This document shows, one piece after another, positions 33,721 to 46,683 of a DNA stretch of 62,331 bases (position 1 is the first letter of the stretch; the number at the start of each line of letters is the position of its first letter). The notes under the pieces were generated by a model. It searched no databases. It saw nothing but the letters and a program-made list of their open reading frames with translations, and was not told the DNA's origin. The stretch spans positions 1 to 62,331 of the forward strand of contig MU405398.1 of NCBI GenBank assembly GCA_022836615.1, in the 5' to 3' direction. The translations under genes were made by a program, and so were the position numbers. This stretch comes from Annulohypoxylon bovei var. microspora. Taxonomy: Eukaryota > Ascomycota > Sordariomycetes > Xylariales > Hypoxylaceae.

Positions 33721-36480
33721 TTGGACTGAGTTTCAATCTAGAAGAAGAGGGTCAGAGGTGGCTTATATACACTGTTAGAAGTCTAGCCTGTTAGAGGGCT
33801 AGCCGTCGACAGTATGGATAATTCCATCTTAGCTTGGACCATCGGGAAGGAGACCTGTTAATGGTTGGTCCTGGGAAAACATAGACAAAGGGCTACACCT
33901 GTATGTACACCACGGTCATAGTGGGTAGACCTAGAGCTCCTCACGCAACACGCAACAATGTTATTATAACCCCATACCCAAGGTGTCACCAGGTGTATTA
34001 AAAAGTAATGTAAGAGACTAAGTGAAGAACTATGTGCAAATTCATTCTTTTGTCCTCGGTAGCTAAAGCTTCTGGAGTATCGATGTCACTGTTGTCACAC
34101 CTACTTCGTTCATGTTGTAGGTAGCATGTTTTACCGAAAGGATTACCTCTACAATACCTTCGAAGGATGTGCGAGTCAACACCGTGTTAACTGGCAGTCA
34201 TCAGCAGACGAGGATTGCTCACCTGGCCAGAACCCAGTTGTTGCGAGTGTTAGTAGCTTGTTATCTGTGCTTAGGTACCTAACTAGTAGATGTATTACAC
34301 ACCGTCTGCAAACAACTGCCAGTTAAGGGACACCTCCAATGATTGCAGCTTTAGTGGAGTTGTAAGTAGACCGGTAGCTACCTAAGAGAGGTAGGTAGTT
34401 GTAGTCATCCTGCCTTGAAACTTGATGCGTCAGGCGCTTGCACCCGCCTGTGGTCATAGTAGGGCCGGCCAAAGCTTCACCCCGAAATACTACTTAATAA
34501 AAATATTTTTCCCCAATTTCGTTTTCTTTCTTCGTTTCCTCGTCACTCTCCCACGTCTTTCGACAATTTATCTTTCCTTCCACACACTTATTTCTTCTCA
34601 CATACTTACTTAAGTAGGTACTTTCTACTAATACATTAACGAAATATGCTTAGAATGTCCTGTAAGTCTCATTCCATTTCATAAACAACGAACATCCATC
34701 ATCACCGTCCATTCTCAGACCATACTTCCCTTCCCAACCTTCACAGTTGATAAGACTTTTCGTCAGAGTAAGTCAATGTCGAAATATGCACACATTGTCA
34801 ACATCAACATGCATTTTTTTACCCCGTTAATCCTCTATTATCCCTTCCTTTTTATTTTTATGGCCCGCTGAAAAAGTCGGCCCTTATCTCAACGCATCGT
34901 CGTCGTCGTATTCTTCTTCATATTCCTTATCTTTCCACGTCGTCGTCGTATTCTTCTTCATATTCCTTATCTTTCCACGTCGTCGTCGTCTTCTTGCATT
35001 TCATCTTGACACATTGTCGTCGTCGTCTTGTCCCTTATCTTACCGAGTCATCGTTTTTTCTTTTCTATTCTAACACATTTATTTTTTCATGTTTCTTTCG
35101 GTGGGCGTTTATTTCATCATTCTTCATTCACAACTTGAAAATATTATCTAACTGTTCATCCATTAGTCGTGGTACTGGGGAATTCGTCTGCACTCGTGTT
35201 GATACACGTATGCCACTTCACGTTCTAAATAAGTAAGTACAAGTCCACATAGCTTTCTTCATTGCAACATTCAACTTTACCGGGCACAGCCCATGCACTT
35301 CTCTACACCACACTGTCGTTTACGGCTGCCAATTATTTGTTGACTCTTGCAACAAAATGCTAACTTTGCCATACAAACAGATACGAATGTTACAGGACAC
35401 GATACCCACCACTAGCAATAAGCTACAGTGGTTGAATAACCATACCGTACACTACTCAACTTTCCAGAGTCATTAAACGCTGTCCTAACGACACAACTTA
35501 GCTCTGAACCGTTGTATCGGACTCCGCAGAGCTTGCATATCACAGAGTCAAGATACCCAACAATTTGGTGCCGTTTGCGAATTCTAATTCGACCGCCTAA
35601 CCAATAACTTTGCATTTGACGGAGTAGGCTGCTTCCTTGTTAATAGCATGCTTCGACAAATAAGTTCTCGACACCAAGTATGAAGATCCCAAACTCCAAA
35701 TATTCTCGTGAATTTTACTGACTATAGCCTAGCTTTATGTCATGGATAAACCACTGTAGCTGTATAGCTGGCAGTGGGTCCCACGTTCTGCCGAAAATCA
35801 CAATCATCAACTTTGGACTGGGGCAGTCAACTTTACCTTTTCTAAGGACACATCCTTCCTTATTTATCGGAGGTTATTCACCGCTTACATAAAATCTTCT
35901 CGTTGGAAGATGCTTTCGTCAAGTTCTCGTCTTCGTCTTTAAAGACGATGACAACGAAGTCCCCAAGCCATGGGACCGGCAGGGGAGCAGCTGCAGATCC
36001 CCCAGTCAATTGGGGACCGAAACGAATCCATCTAATGTCGAAGTCACTGCAACAATAACCGACAAGCTATGGATGTCGAAGTGCATGCAGGCACTAGACG
36101 AAGTCGAAGACTGGAATGAGGTCAAAGTGACAGACAAACGTGTATTAATTAAGAAGAGTCGACTGCAGCTGGACGAGACAACGCTATTCGAAGGACATAT
36201 CAAACCTCGTCAATACTACGGAACAATCGTGCTTCACTGCTCCATTCGACCTTGGTACAACGATGGGGACTGAGTTTGGTTGTATTACGTAGAAGACGTG
36301 TATATGGCTCTGGAGACATTGGCGCTGCGAGTGAGGCGATCGCGTAAGTCGAATCCTCAGCTACACATACCTACCGTCCACTTCACAGGCTATCCTTAGC
36401 GTATCTTACTGACGGTCATTCTAGGCCATAGAAGCACCTAGTACAGAAAAAAACGCCAAATCCGTTCCCCACCGTCTTAA
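33721..36480. other. Gene-poor spacer with simple repeats
   Basis: No gene is supported. It contains the 40-bp tandem repeat at 34901 and CT-rich tracts. A broken frame at about 35949-36273 is compositionally coding-like but unidentified. Confidence 0.4.
34901..34990. repeat. 40-bp tandem repeat with CGT microsatellite
   Basis: The unit starting CGTCGTCGTATTCTTCTTCA at 34901 repeats exactly at 34941 and partly again at 34981. Each unit opens with a (CGT)n run. Confidence 0.85.
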
Positions 36481-36565
36481 TGCCGGTGGAGACTCAACAA
36501 AGACAGAATATGTCCGAGGACTATTCCAAGGCTATAACCGGTCTTGTGATGCCTCCTGGACCCTG
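36481..36565 (+). repeat. Dispersed repeat, copy 1
   Basis: Shares about 80 bp with 36977-37056, including GAATATGTC, GAGGACTATTC and AACCGGTCTTGT in the same order. This is the less mutated, more GC-rich copy. Confidence 0.65.
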
Positions 36566-36976
36566 GGTGTCTAACTTGACACCTACTGGGCAACTACGTG
36601 TAAATCGTTTACTCGTGGCCCTCTCTCTGTCCTTATAGTATATTCCTATTTCTATCGGTTCTCTAAAATCGATGGGTATGGTATTCTACGACCTACCCTC
36701 CTGGGCCCACCAGATGGAAACGCGTTCATTGGTCCGAGGACTGTTCGAAATTCAGACCTGCTCTGTTAAGACGTCCCGAACTTGAGCTTCCCTTAAAATA
36801 TAATAAGGGACGGGTGGGACAATTTCATGCCATCATTCAATGTCCCGACGTCTAGCTGCAATTCAGATATCGAGTACAAGTCGCTCGCTGCGCTCTACCC
36901 TTACCTTGTCACGCCTCAAATCTCTCGTCCTACATGGTCGTGGGATTGGGTCATCTCTGGATTACCCCCAGGGGTT

Positions 36977-37056
36977 GCTGGTGGGACTCGAACTAGAATA
37001 TGTCTGAGGACTATTCTTAAGTTAAAACCGGTCTTGTAAGACCTTCTAAACCTTAA
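36977..37056 (+). repeat. Dispersed repeat, copy 2 (RIP-like)
   Basis: Aligned with copy 1 without major gaps over its right part; most differences are C-to-T or G-to-A relative to copy 1. A related third segment with TCCGAGGACTGTTCGAA lies near 36740. Probably retroelement-derived. Confidence 0.6.
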
Positions 37057-38752
37057 CTTATTCTATACGAAAGCAAGAACAGACCTTCTTCAGGGTCAAG
37101 GATGGACTCACCCTCCCATTCCTGGCGTCTGCGCTGGCGGGTATATCTTTACCCAACTGGCACCAAAGAAGCTTGGCCCATGGTCTTCTGTAGCGAGCCA
37201 GTATCAGACGACGGCACACTCGGTGCCGTCGCGTCTCCCGACGGAAGTGTCGGGAAGGGATGAAAGAAGACTGAGAAGTTCAGCTCCTTATTTTCTTTTC
37301 TTTCACGAGGTCGAAAACAGCTTGCGGAGCCCTTCTAAATTTTACCATAATATGGTCAGCCCGCTTTCGTGGTAAAATCGACTTACGAAACCTGATTATC
37401 AACTTTGACTTCACTTTCTAGCCGAGTTTTACTTCGGATATCCTCAAACGGTTACATACCGTGGTAGCAGCCATTCTCGCCAACCGTGCTTGACGCTAAT
37501 CCTTCTAACCCGTCTGGGGAAGCGGATGGCGGTTTTTCTTTCATTTCTCGAAAGTGACAGCTAGAGATCACAGACAGCCCACGTATTGGTGGGCGTACTT
37601 TACTCTGGGTAAATGCATGTCGTCTTTTGGCGACGATGGCGACATCTACTCGTTATAAATACATACGATGAAGGTCAAGATGGCCGACACTCCCGTGCAG
37701 AATAAGGGGGTGGGCCGGTCGGTGGAACCGCCACGCGGGTCTTGTTACCTTCGCCTCATCACTGGCGTTTGCCCGCCGTGTAATATCACGGCGGGTAAAA
37801 TTAAGCTGGTTGTTGAGAAACATGATCATACCCTGCGGGGTCGCGTCGAGTGTCCCGATTCTATCTATTCGGCAAATTATCTCCTTAGATAATTAACAGC
37901 TTACTACAAACTTTACTGGATATTTGTTCGCCTGGCTGAAAGGTAGTTCTGATTACCTGCCTACCAAAACCAGGCGATCTTGTATCCAGAAAGTAGAAGC
38001 TAGTGACTTCTTAAAAGGAGACAAAGGCAGAAAATACCAATATATCGCCTAAACGCCTGCCATTTACAACGGAACCCGAGGAAAACGCTTGTGGGTGTGC
38101 TCCTGACCAGGTTATAATGGCGTCCTAGTCTATCCGACCCGGAAAGTACGCGCTTGTGTCTCTCATACCTAATGATGAACAAGATCGTGAAGAACGTAAT
38201 GGGGGAGAGGGAAAGGGACTACTTTCAGGTAGAGTGTATGGTGCTTTGACATAAAACGTCATATACAGACGCGTTCAAGGTAGAACAGATGCCCAACCAC
38301 CGCGAAGACCTCTCAGGGGCACGGCAATCGTGGCTTGGCCACAGTAGGTTCGGAACCTAAGATATTAGTAGTGAGAAGAGGTCTTATAACCTCATTTCAT
38401 GCAAACTAAAATTGCGTATCAGCTGTCTGAGTGATGGGGGAGGTCTCGGTGGGATAAGTATTCCCGCCCAGAGCCGATCTGCCATACCAGAAAGCAGTCC
38501 CAGAGCATTTCCCCTCGGCAGGGGCGGGATCGGCCATTTCCCTCACCCAGATGGCCGATACTTACACTAAGTCGGCCGACACGATCTGCCTTCTTACATA
38601 CCTTACCTACCTACCTACTTAAATATCCAATCGAATAGTACGATATCATAACCAACCACAGAGAAAATTCGTGGTAACTTGCTGGTCGTGATGCCGCGTA
38701 GAAGATGCGTCGTTATGGGTTTCGCACAGTTTTCATAATTAGAACATATATA
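37057..38752. other. Gene-poor repeat-like DNA
   Basis: No gene is supported. A perfect hairpin of 9 bp (CCCGCCGTG, 6-base loop) lies at 37772-37795 inside a short open frame (37668-37892) with no family match. Confidence 0.4.
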
Positions 38753-39014
38753 CGAAGGTCAAGGCCAAAAGTTTCGCACATTTAATCAAGGGTAAAACCC
38801 GTGTAAACTGAGGTGTTTGTGCATTGTGATAAGTTTTGTCTCAGTGGTTGAGTACATTGGGTTATAGCGGTTGATCACTAAACTTTTAGCGGAGAGACCA
38901 CTACTAGGCCTGAGGTTTAGCTCGAGGTTCATACAATACCAATTAATTGCTAATCCAATCATGCACTAGGTAAGGGCTGTGAAACGTGTGCGAAACTTTT
39001 GGCTTTGACCTTCG
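38753..39014. mobile_element. MITE, Tc1/mariner-like, TA target site
   Basis: A 262-bp element bounded by inverted repeats of about 28 bp with one mismatch, each starting CGAAGGTCAA and ending in the block TTTCGCACA. TA dinucleotides flank it on both sides (38751-38752 and 39015-39016). There is no coding capacity, so it is a non-autonomous copy mobilised by a transposase encoded elsewhere. Confidence 0.85.
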
Positions 39015-39145
39015 TATCTATTAAGCACAACAAAACGCGTGAAAAGACTCGGACCTGGTAGTCAATCCAAGAGACGCGCAATTCGTTAAACCCGGGCAGA
39101 GCCGATTTGCCGAAGCAGCCCTGGAGGATAGTTATGCCTTGCAAT

Positions 39146-39534
39146 CAGCGTTTGGATCAGGCCAGGCCAGTCAGGCTTGAAGCAATGAACTGATCTGATT
39201 GGCCAGTTAGAAGTAATGAACTGAACCAACCAGTTCAGTCAATTAAACTGATCAGATTCGAAAGAAAAGTGGACCAAAATAAAAACAATCTTATCGATAA
39301 GACAACGAACTTGATTACTAATCGATGACTAATCGGTGGTAGAAATGGGGTTTATATGGCCAATCAAAACGCGTATAAAAGTGGGTTCGATTTATTATTT
39401 TGGCCTGATGGCCTGTCAGTCAGAAAATCAGAACGAACTGATCTGATCAGTTCATAAAAAACCAAGAACTGACTGGGCCTGACCTGAATTGACTGATTCA
39501 GGCCAGTTTTGAGCCTGGCCTAATCCAAGCGCTG
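39146..39534. mobile_element. MITE, hAT-like, 8-bp target duplication
   Basis: A 389-bp element. The left end is CAGCGTTTGGATCAGGCCAG and the reverse complement of the right end is CAGCGCTTGGATTAGGCCAG. Both ends begin CAG as in hAT elements. The 8-bp direct repeat CTTGCAAT flanks it exactly (39138-39145 and 39535-39542). The interior is full of short ACTGATC / GATCAGT and CAGTTC motifs near the ends, like subterminal transposase-binding repeats. No coding frame. Confidence 0.9.
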
Positions 39535-39542
39535 CTTGCAAT

Positions 39543-40377
39543 GCCCGAATTCCCCGCGTATTCTTAGGGGCATCCCACGGGCGCACGGATGGGTGCGGTT
39601 CGGCATCTCCGGATCGAAACCAAATATCCAAGTCAAGCATGCGAGGCGGCTTATCCAAGCAATTCATCACCATCCTCTATCTCCAGAGAGCCCGATCTTG
39701 CCCCTGACACCCAGATCGTATCTCGCTGATCTCTGGCACGCCACACTAGTTCCCGCGATTCCAGTGGACCTACCACAAATTCTCTGTCTGCCGATGTAGC
39801 CGTCTTTTCCGATCTCCAGGTTGCTGATGCGATCTAATGGGATAGCGAGTTCGCTCGATTTCTTGGCACGATCACCTCTAAGGTTTGGGGGCGGGGGAGA
39901 GCTCAAAGACTACCTAGGTTCGGTACACTCCGAAAGCTTGAATGCGCATCGGCCAGTTGGGTAATGTGAATGGAGTTGGGTGACAAGAAAGTGTGCTTAC
40001 GAACGTTCCTGTCGTAGATGTTTCCTATATATCCTATCAGGGGTTGGGCAAATATCTACCTACTTATACAACCACCACCTTTGAAATACAGATTGAATTT
40101 AGAAGAGATCCCGAAAACTGGCCCACTCCTGTCATGTAAGCCGCCAAACTTAACAGTCCAACATTTTAAAGTAGCAAGCTGCTTTTAACCCTTACCTAAG
40201 GAGTGAAGGACGCCGCTTTAAGCCTGAGCACAAGAGCGACTTGATCTGCGCCGCAATTGAACACAGCATAAAAAAATAAAACATATACAATTTCTTCGCG
40301 CATATATGATAGAATCCATCGTAATAAACAGCACGGTTCATTAAGAATTTCATTTTCCCAGCTGTTAGCTGTCCAAA
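39543..40377. other. Intergenic
   Basis: About 830 bp between the hAT-like element and the P450. The overlapping short frames at 39452-39906 have no motif. Confidence 0.5.
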
Positions 40378-42268
40378 CTATGACGTGATGGACTTGAGAT
40401 GCACATTGAGCACAGGCTTGTCCCAGACCGTATATGCCTTCTGGCCACGTAGCCAGTGACGGCTGTCAGCATCCAGGTTCATATCGAAGTTGTACACGAC
40501 TCTGGCGAGAATCAGGCGCATCTCGGCATAGGCGAGGCTGTAAGGGTGGAAAACGTCAGGTTAACAAGTGTTCTGTAATATTGAGACCAACGTCTTACAC
40601 ATGGGTAATACCCACTTTCGACCGATACAGTTGCGAGGGCCGATACTAAACGGTTGCATTGCATCTGCAACGATGAATAGTCAATATTAACAGTTCTTAG
40701 GAAAATTTTAAAGTGTGTGAAGCGAAGGCATGAGGAGCACACGCTTGTCAAAGCCGAGATGCCTCTCGGGGAGATCCACTAAGAGGGGTACTGAAGGTGT
40801 CTAACATTCACATACCAAGCTGATCGCCCTTATATTTAGGATCGTCCATCCAGCGCTCCGGTGCGAACTTTTGGGGCTCCTTCCAGTAGCGTTCGTCGTG
40901 ATTGACGGCATACTGGAAAACGGAAACGACTGTCTGTTGCAGTAATTTCAGTCAGCGGTGTTTTCTTCTAGGTCCCCGTATCCACGTATCCCCTTCATTA
41001 GAACGCTGTAGGGAATAGGAATCAGAGGGTGGTATCCGTACTACTTACACCTTTCGGTACAAATTTGCCATCGATGATTGCGTCCTTGGGGGTTTGCCGA
41101 GGCGCACCGGTCGCGAAGGGTGGATAGCAACGTAGCGATTCATTCAGGCAGGCCAACATCTAAACAAATTTGGGGTTAGCGATCTCTTCATGGAAAATAT
41201 AAAAGCTGTTTTGGGTGGGGATTTAAGAGCAATCGGGAGTAACTACGAATTCTGGAAACCACTCACGAAAGACAGTTTGCCGACGCTCATCAAGGTGATC
41301 TCCTCTTCGCTCTTGAAGGCAGAGCGAACCTCATGCTCCAGCCTCTTCAACATCTCGGGGTGGGACGTCAGGAAATAGGTTACACCAGACAGTAGAGTGG
41401 CGGTGGTTTCCGAGCCGGCTAAGATAAGCACCGAAGCGTTGGTGGCCATACGCCTTGCGTCAAGTTTCAGCGCCTCCTTATTGCGGATCAGGCCATCTAG
41501 GAAATCGGGTCGCTGTCCGCCTTTCATCCGCTGCGCGACCTTCTCTTGCACGATAAGACGGTGCTGATTACCGGCGAAGAAACCGGCCGCAGACTTGTGA
41601 AGCCACCCGAGAGGTCCCCGGAGCCCAAGCGCTACTAGACCCAGCATCATGCCCGATTGGCGGATTGATTTGTTAATTAGATTTATCCAGGGATGGTAGC
41701 TAGCTTTTTCTAGACAGCCAAAGCCACCATCAACGCCGAAACTCAGGTCTCCGATTATGTCAAACGTCGTCCAGGTGTACCATTCCCGCATGTTCTGGAG
41801 ACTATCTCTCTGCGTGGCGTCCTTCAAACGTGAGATTAGCAAGTCGACATACGAGCCGATGATAGGCTCCTGGTCACGCATTGCGCGATCGCTAAAGCCA
41901 CCGACGAGTTGGCGACGCAACATCCCGTGCTCGTTCGTTTCTGCGTTGATAATAGATGTTGGAACGTGGTCAAATACTCTATAAAAGCCACGATATTTGG
42001 GAAATTCTTCCTGGCCACCTGTTTTATGGCCGTATATATCGCGCCAAGCTTGGGGACTACTAAAAGCGAGCTCATTAGGTGCGATGCGAACGACTGGTCC
42101 ATAGCGACTATGTAGCTCTGATACGTGGAAAGGTAGAAGGCCGTGTACTTGACTCAAAGCTCGCGGGATAATTGTCATACGATGCGAAAGGGGGCCAGGG
42201 TATTTTCGGAGTGGGTGTAGAAAGCCATTGTATATGGCGCGTCCTACGCTGAACAGAATCCCCTTCAA
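40378..42268 (-). pseudogene. Cytochrome P450, frameshifted
   Basis: Recognisable exons: 42268-41267, 41160-41049, 40933-40816, 40664-40616, 40537-40378. The sequence reads as a fungal microsomal P450 of the CYP65/isotrichodermin C-15 hydroxylase type: HPLRKYPGP near the N-terminus, I-helix ILAGSETTATLL, K-helix NESLRCYPP, PERW (FAPERWMDDP), and haem loop FSIGPRNCIGR with the Cys ligand. Two defects are seen. Exon 2 has one extra base after GAP (near 41099-41102), so the downstream frame, which clearly encodes IDGKFVPKGTVVSVFQ, is out of register and would stop early. No in-frame ATG precedes the conserved N-terminal Pro region; the frame begins at a TTG after an in-frame stop, and the hydrophobic anchor is largely missing. 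A single-base assembly error could explain the first defect but not the second. No cluster partner is nearby. Confidence 0.8.
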
Positions 42269-45200
42269 CGGTTGTCCTTGTCAGAGTTGATATTCTTCTG
42301 AGCGACGTGCTGGTTCATGGTTGCTGCCATTGCAAGCTACCTAGGTAGACAAACGAAAAGGATAGGCCTACAAGTACCAAACTAATCGCAGCTAGGTTTC
42401 CCAGACTCAGACTGTCTAGGTAGATGGGGCTCATGATTGTGGATTTATCGTCGGCAATTGATGGTTTACACCGAATGCGCGTTCTACAAGAAAGCCGTCG
42501 GCCACTACGTGTAAAGTTGCCAAAGAAAGGAAGAGGTGCTGTCTAAATCAACTTCGCTCAAGACCATATTTCAAGGTACAAGTGAGTATCTATATCGTTC
42601 ATAAGCGCGAGGAGCGCAGTACAGTGAATTTCGAAGGGGTTGTATTGAAGCAAGGGATAAGAGGAGATGTTTGAAATGAAGCGGAAGCATTATGGCATTC
42701 AAACGGAGTGGGGGTTTGGGGTTTCCTTTATTCAGCCAAAAAAACACAGCCGAGTAAATGCACTAGCTGTCAAATCCTAGCCAATGGTTAAACAGTGATA
42801 AGGTAATTGGATAATAAGTTATTGGATTATACGACAGATGCATACTAGGTAGGAAAGCATCAAATTGACATCAGGAAACTTCAACATGTGGTGTCTTTAA
42901 GCTGAGAAGTTGCGGTCTTGTAGTACCTACCAGTCAGGATGCGGCTCAACTTAGCGTTTGGGCAACTTCAAGTTGGAACCAGCTAGTCTTTCTATGTTGG
43001 TAAGCTTTAGCTGTTAGGTCAGACATGGAATTTAGCGCTAAATCTCCTGTAATTGTGTGGGGCATTAGGACTGTGTTAACAGAACTTCGAAACTTCGAAA
43101 TCACCCCATGGAGGTAGGAACTTGAACTTTCGAATCTGTAATACTCGTCGTTCAACCTTTACGTCAGAAGGAGGAGGTTTCAAACCATTGCCAGCGCTGT
43201 TAGAAATTGAACCGACGTAGAACTTCATTCCTGTAAGTCCAATAAAAGGCTCCCAAGATCTCCAAGGATTGAGCTATCCAAAGGTAGCTGTTAACAAGCC
43301 AAATAATGGCTCTGTTTGTTTCCGAGGTGTGTTTTCTACGCATACCTAATTCTTCATAAACTTTCACAACTTAATGCAGCAGCTTAGTCATGTGTGACTA
43401 AGCCACATCTGAGCAAAAGCGGCGGATGCGCTATGCCTGATTAGTAAGTCGATATAACTCATTAGGTAATCTTGAGTTCGTGCACATGTGTTCATGTTTG
43501 CCTCAATCTTCTAGTAGATTTTTGTATTTTTTTTGAACTTACATTCTTCAGTCCTACCCTTCCTTTGAACCATTTCTATGTTTTAGGTGAAAATAAAATC
43601 AGATTTCTTACGTTTTAGAGCGATCCAATCTGTCGGGACACATGTGGTTCCAGATTTCCCATGAAGAAAATAGGGGAAATTGTCTGGGGAAGTAATTCTT
43701 ACCCACCTAGGTACTCAGGTCTTCGCTTAAATCCTACCAGTAAAAAGTACTCGCTACTAATGCTTAAACTTGCTAGTCTTCGCACCCAGAAGATTAGATC
43801 TCGTATGGTGTTAGGAAGAGCTTTCACACCAACATCTTATTGGTCAAGTTTCGTCGTGTAAGGCGATGGTTGTGGTGGATGTATGGATAGCTACCCACAA
43901 CATGTGGATCGCCAGACGGGAGGTCCTGTCTATCTTCATCTGATAGGCATCACCATCTGCGAGGTTTATAGTTGTCGATGCTGCCAACATAATTATATCA
44001 AAGAAATTGTGCATATTAGTCATCAGATAGATGATGTTCTTTCAAGACTTAGGAAAGATGCATTTAATATCGCAAACTGTACTAATTTTTCAAGATCAAA
44101 TAAAATCAACTGCCATAATTGCGCCGTGTCAGAACCGTATCTCTCTTCATTAGATTGACTCGTCTATAATTATCTAATTCAAATAGATAACAATTATAGT
44201 ATATCATTGCAATACTCTATCTACCTAGTAGGCACAGGAATATGGTTAGCTATGAATAGAGAGTCGGGACTAATGTCTATAGTTGATTATTAAGAGAAGC
44301 AAACGGGGGACGCGTATGGCCCTCTCAGAAGTCCCTTCACCCCGGTCCAGGTGGAGAAAACGTTTAACAGCTCGGACTTTATGTGTGTCTTCGAATGCCG
44401 AAGCGATGTGGATAGTAGGCCTACATACCTATAACTTCGATGGAGGGACTAAATGAGATCGGGCTAGGTGCTCGCTAGCCGGCAAAAATTCAGCCCACGG
44501 GTTCCTTAAAGCTACCTACGCAGGTCCGCGCCGTCTCCCCTAGCTGGTGATCTTCCAGTCCCCGGATCAACGACGCTAGACAGGGTATCGCGCATGAGGC
44601 TGCAAGGTCGCGGGCAGTCCGGGGTAGAGTTCTGCACAGGAAGCTGTGCTCCAATCATGTTTAGGAATGCTTGATTTTACTGGTATTTGAGGTTCTTCGG
44701 GAACAGGGGCCGAGAAGAGAGTTCGACGGACTTTACAACTGTCTGCCTTTGTGTCCTTCGACCAATCCTAGATGCTGTATGGGACGACCTCATGACCTCA
44801 TCCTTAGTCGAACGACGAGATGATTACAGATGGTCAATGGCCTGCTGACACTCGTCCTTTCTAGCCACATGAGCCACGCCAGTCTCAAGAGTGCAATATT
44901 AGTCGTCCATTTCATCATAAATGCATATAGTGAAAGCTCTAGAGGCCTTCTTCATTAGAGGTCTCTCCTAAAAGTGAAAGGACGTAACATTTGAAGCACT
45001 CAGACATCAAGCGTGAATTATTAACCTCTATCACTGTTTTAGTTGAGGTTGACTTTACAATAACTCCATTCCACACTAAATACAAGAGATATTAGTATCC
45101 ATTTACAACTAATAAACTTCATATACACCTAGGTATTGATTGAATTGTTAAAAACAGAGTGGATGTTGGTACTTTTACTAGTCTCTACCTATACGATCCA

Positions 45201-46683
45201 AATTTACAATGACTAAGGGGTTAAGGGAAGGGTGGTAGTTTGGTACGCCACGCCTTCAACGATTACTACGGCACATCCGTATAGCAATGCCGTTGGGTAT
45301 TTTTACTAGGAAAGGGACTTGAATTTGAGGTTAGTCGCTAAAGGCTAGATGGCTTGAACTGGTTTCTCTGTTAGTCGATAGTTTTTACGGAGCTAGTTTG
45401 CCGAAGAGAGGTCTATCTATCTAGATAGAATATATAGGTGGTTACTAATTTTCTAGTTCGAGTTAGGCGAGCCTGAAATCAACTAGCTCTATAGATGAAT
45501 GACTTATTACGTAGGCATTTGGGTTGGTGTACGTTTTTGCCGGGAAGAATCCTCCTTGCTCACCGTATAATCCATAGTGAATTGTAGTAACAGCAATGGT
45601 TTGCGAGATCTGTTGCGGATACATTATAGCCTTATCAGACGGTCCCCTGAGCCAACTGTGGCTAGATATGAAGATCGCGAAGAGCTTGGGCTATGAATGG
45701 GTAGTTCACTAATCGAGATCGAGAAAAGTACACGATTGACCTGATTATGGGGATTGAGCGGTTGCCCATGGAATTTGAGATCGACATGAAGTAAAGGTGG
45801 ATTAAAGATCGAAATCGACCCTGAATTTCGATAACGCTAGTCCGTGTATTCAGATCTATTCTAAGGGTTTCCCGATGAATAAGCCTCGATATGCTCACGA
45901 AGAGCTGCTTAGATACCTTGTGGTACTCGGGGCGCACTAACTAAATCCCCTCCACTCATTCGTCTCAATCCGATACCACCCAGGATGATTTGTAGAGTTG
46001 TTGTCTTCTTGCCTTGGCTATAGCTATCCAACTCGGAGGAGCGTCGTGTAGACATTTCGTCTAACGACCGATCCTTCGATTCTCACGCGGAATCATCAAG
46101 ATTTCTTTATGACGTTTATGCTGAAGACTGCTCTGGTACAGTGGTCCATCATAGTAACACATCGATCCCGCTGAATTAGTTATGTGCCTGTAAACTTGTA
46201 CTCTAGTTACGGCGTAGGTTGCTAGTCTCGTAGATCTCTTGTCGCCTTATGAAAGCGTCACTGAGTGGGGCTAATGGGTCGATCGGTTGACGATCCGGCA
46301 ACATCCTGTGCATCAAGCGAGAGAAAATGAGCCTCAACCTCGAAAAAGTTTTTTCCATCGGCTGAGTAATCGAAGTTGGGAATCCGGTAAGATGGTCACG
46401 GTTAAACGGCGTGATTATTAGGTCGAAAGGTGGATACGAGAGGGACATCCAGTTCCCTAATGGTGAAATCAATTCAGCATGTTGTTGCGTTTGCTGCAGC
46501 AAAATAGGGGTATATGTAATCTGTGCGTAATGTTTAAAAGTCGTTCTTCCATTTGAGCGATTAGGCTCTAATATGACGACCAATTGTGGTCATCCTCGTT
46601 CCATGTCTACCAAGCGTCGGCAATGCTCGGCATGTGATAATTAGCGAATGTCGTAATGTCGTTCCAGCACGAACGTTATGTGA
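42269..46683. other. Gene-poor spacer
   Basis: 4.4 kb of mostly AT-rich DNA. A GC-richer patch at 44480-44700 looks like eroded coding sequence, but I cannot identify it. A 126-codon frame on the - strand (46203-46583) just downstream of the bZIP gene has no clear domain; I could not find splice sites joining it to that gene. Confidence 0.4.

Noticed and set aside
35949..36273. Possible gag-like broken frame
   Set aside because: A frameshift is needed to join the two parts and no retroviral zinc knuckle or other signature is visible.
37668..37892. 74-codon frame with an internal 9-bp hairpin
   Set aside because: No homology is recognisable; it lies in repeat-like DNA and the hairpin alone does not support an RNA gene.
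44480..44900. GC-richer patch resembling eroded coding DNA
   Set aside because: No frame stays open for a meaningful length and no motif is recognisable.
46203..46583. 126-codon frame on the - strand after the bZIP gene
   Set aside because: It could be a last exon, but I found no donor/acceptor pair that joins it in frame, and it has no clear DUF3425 motif.
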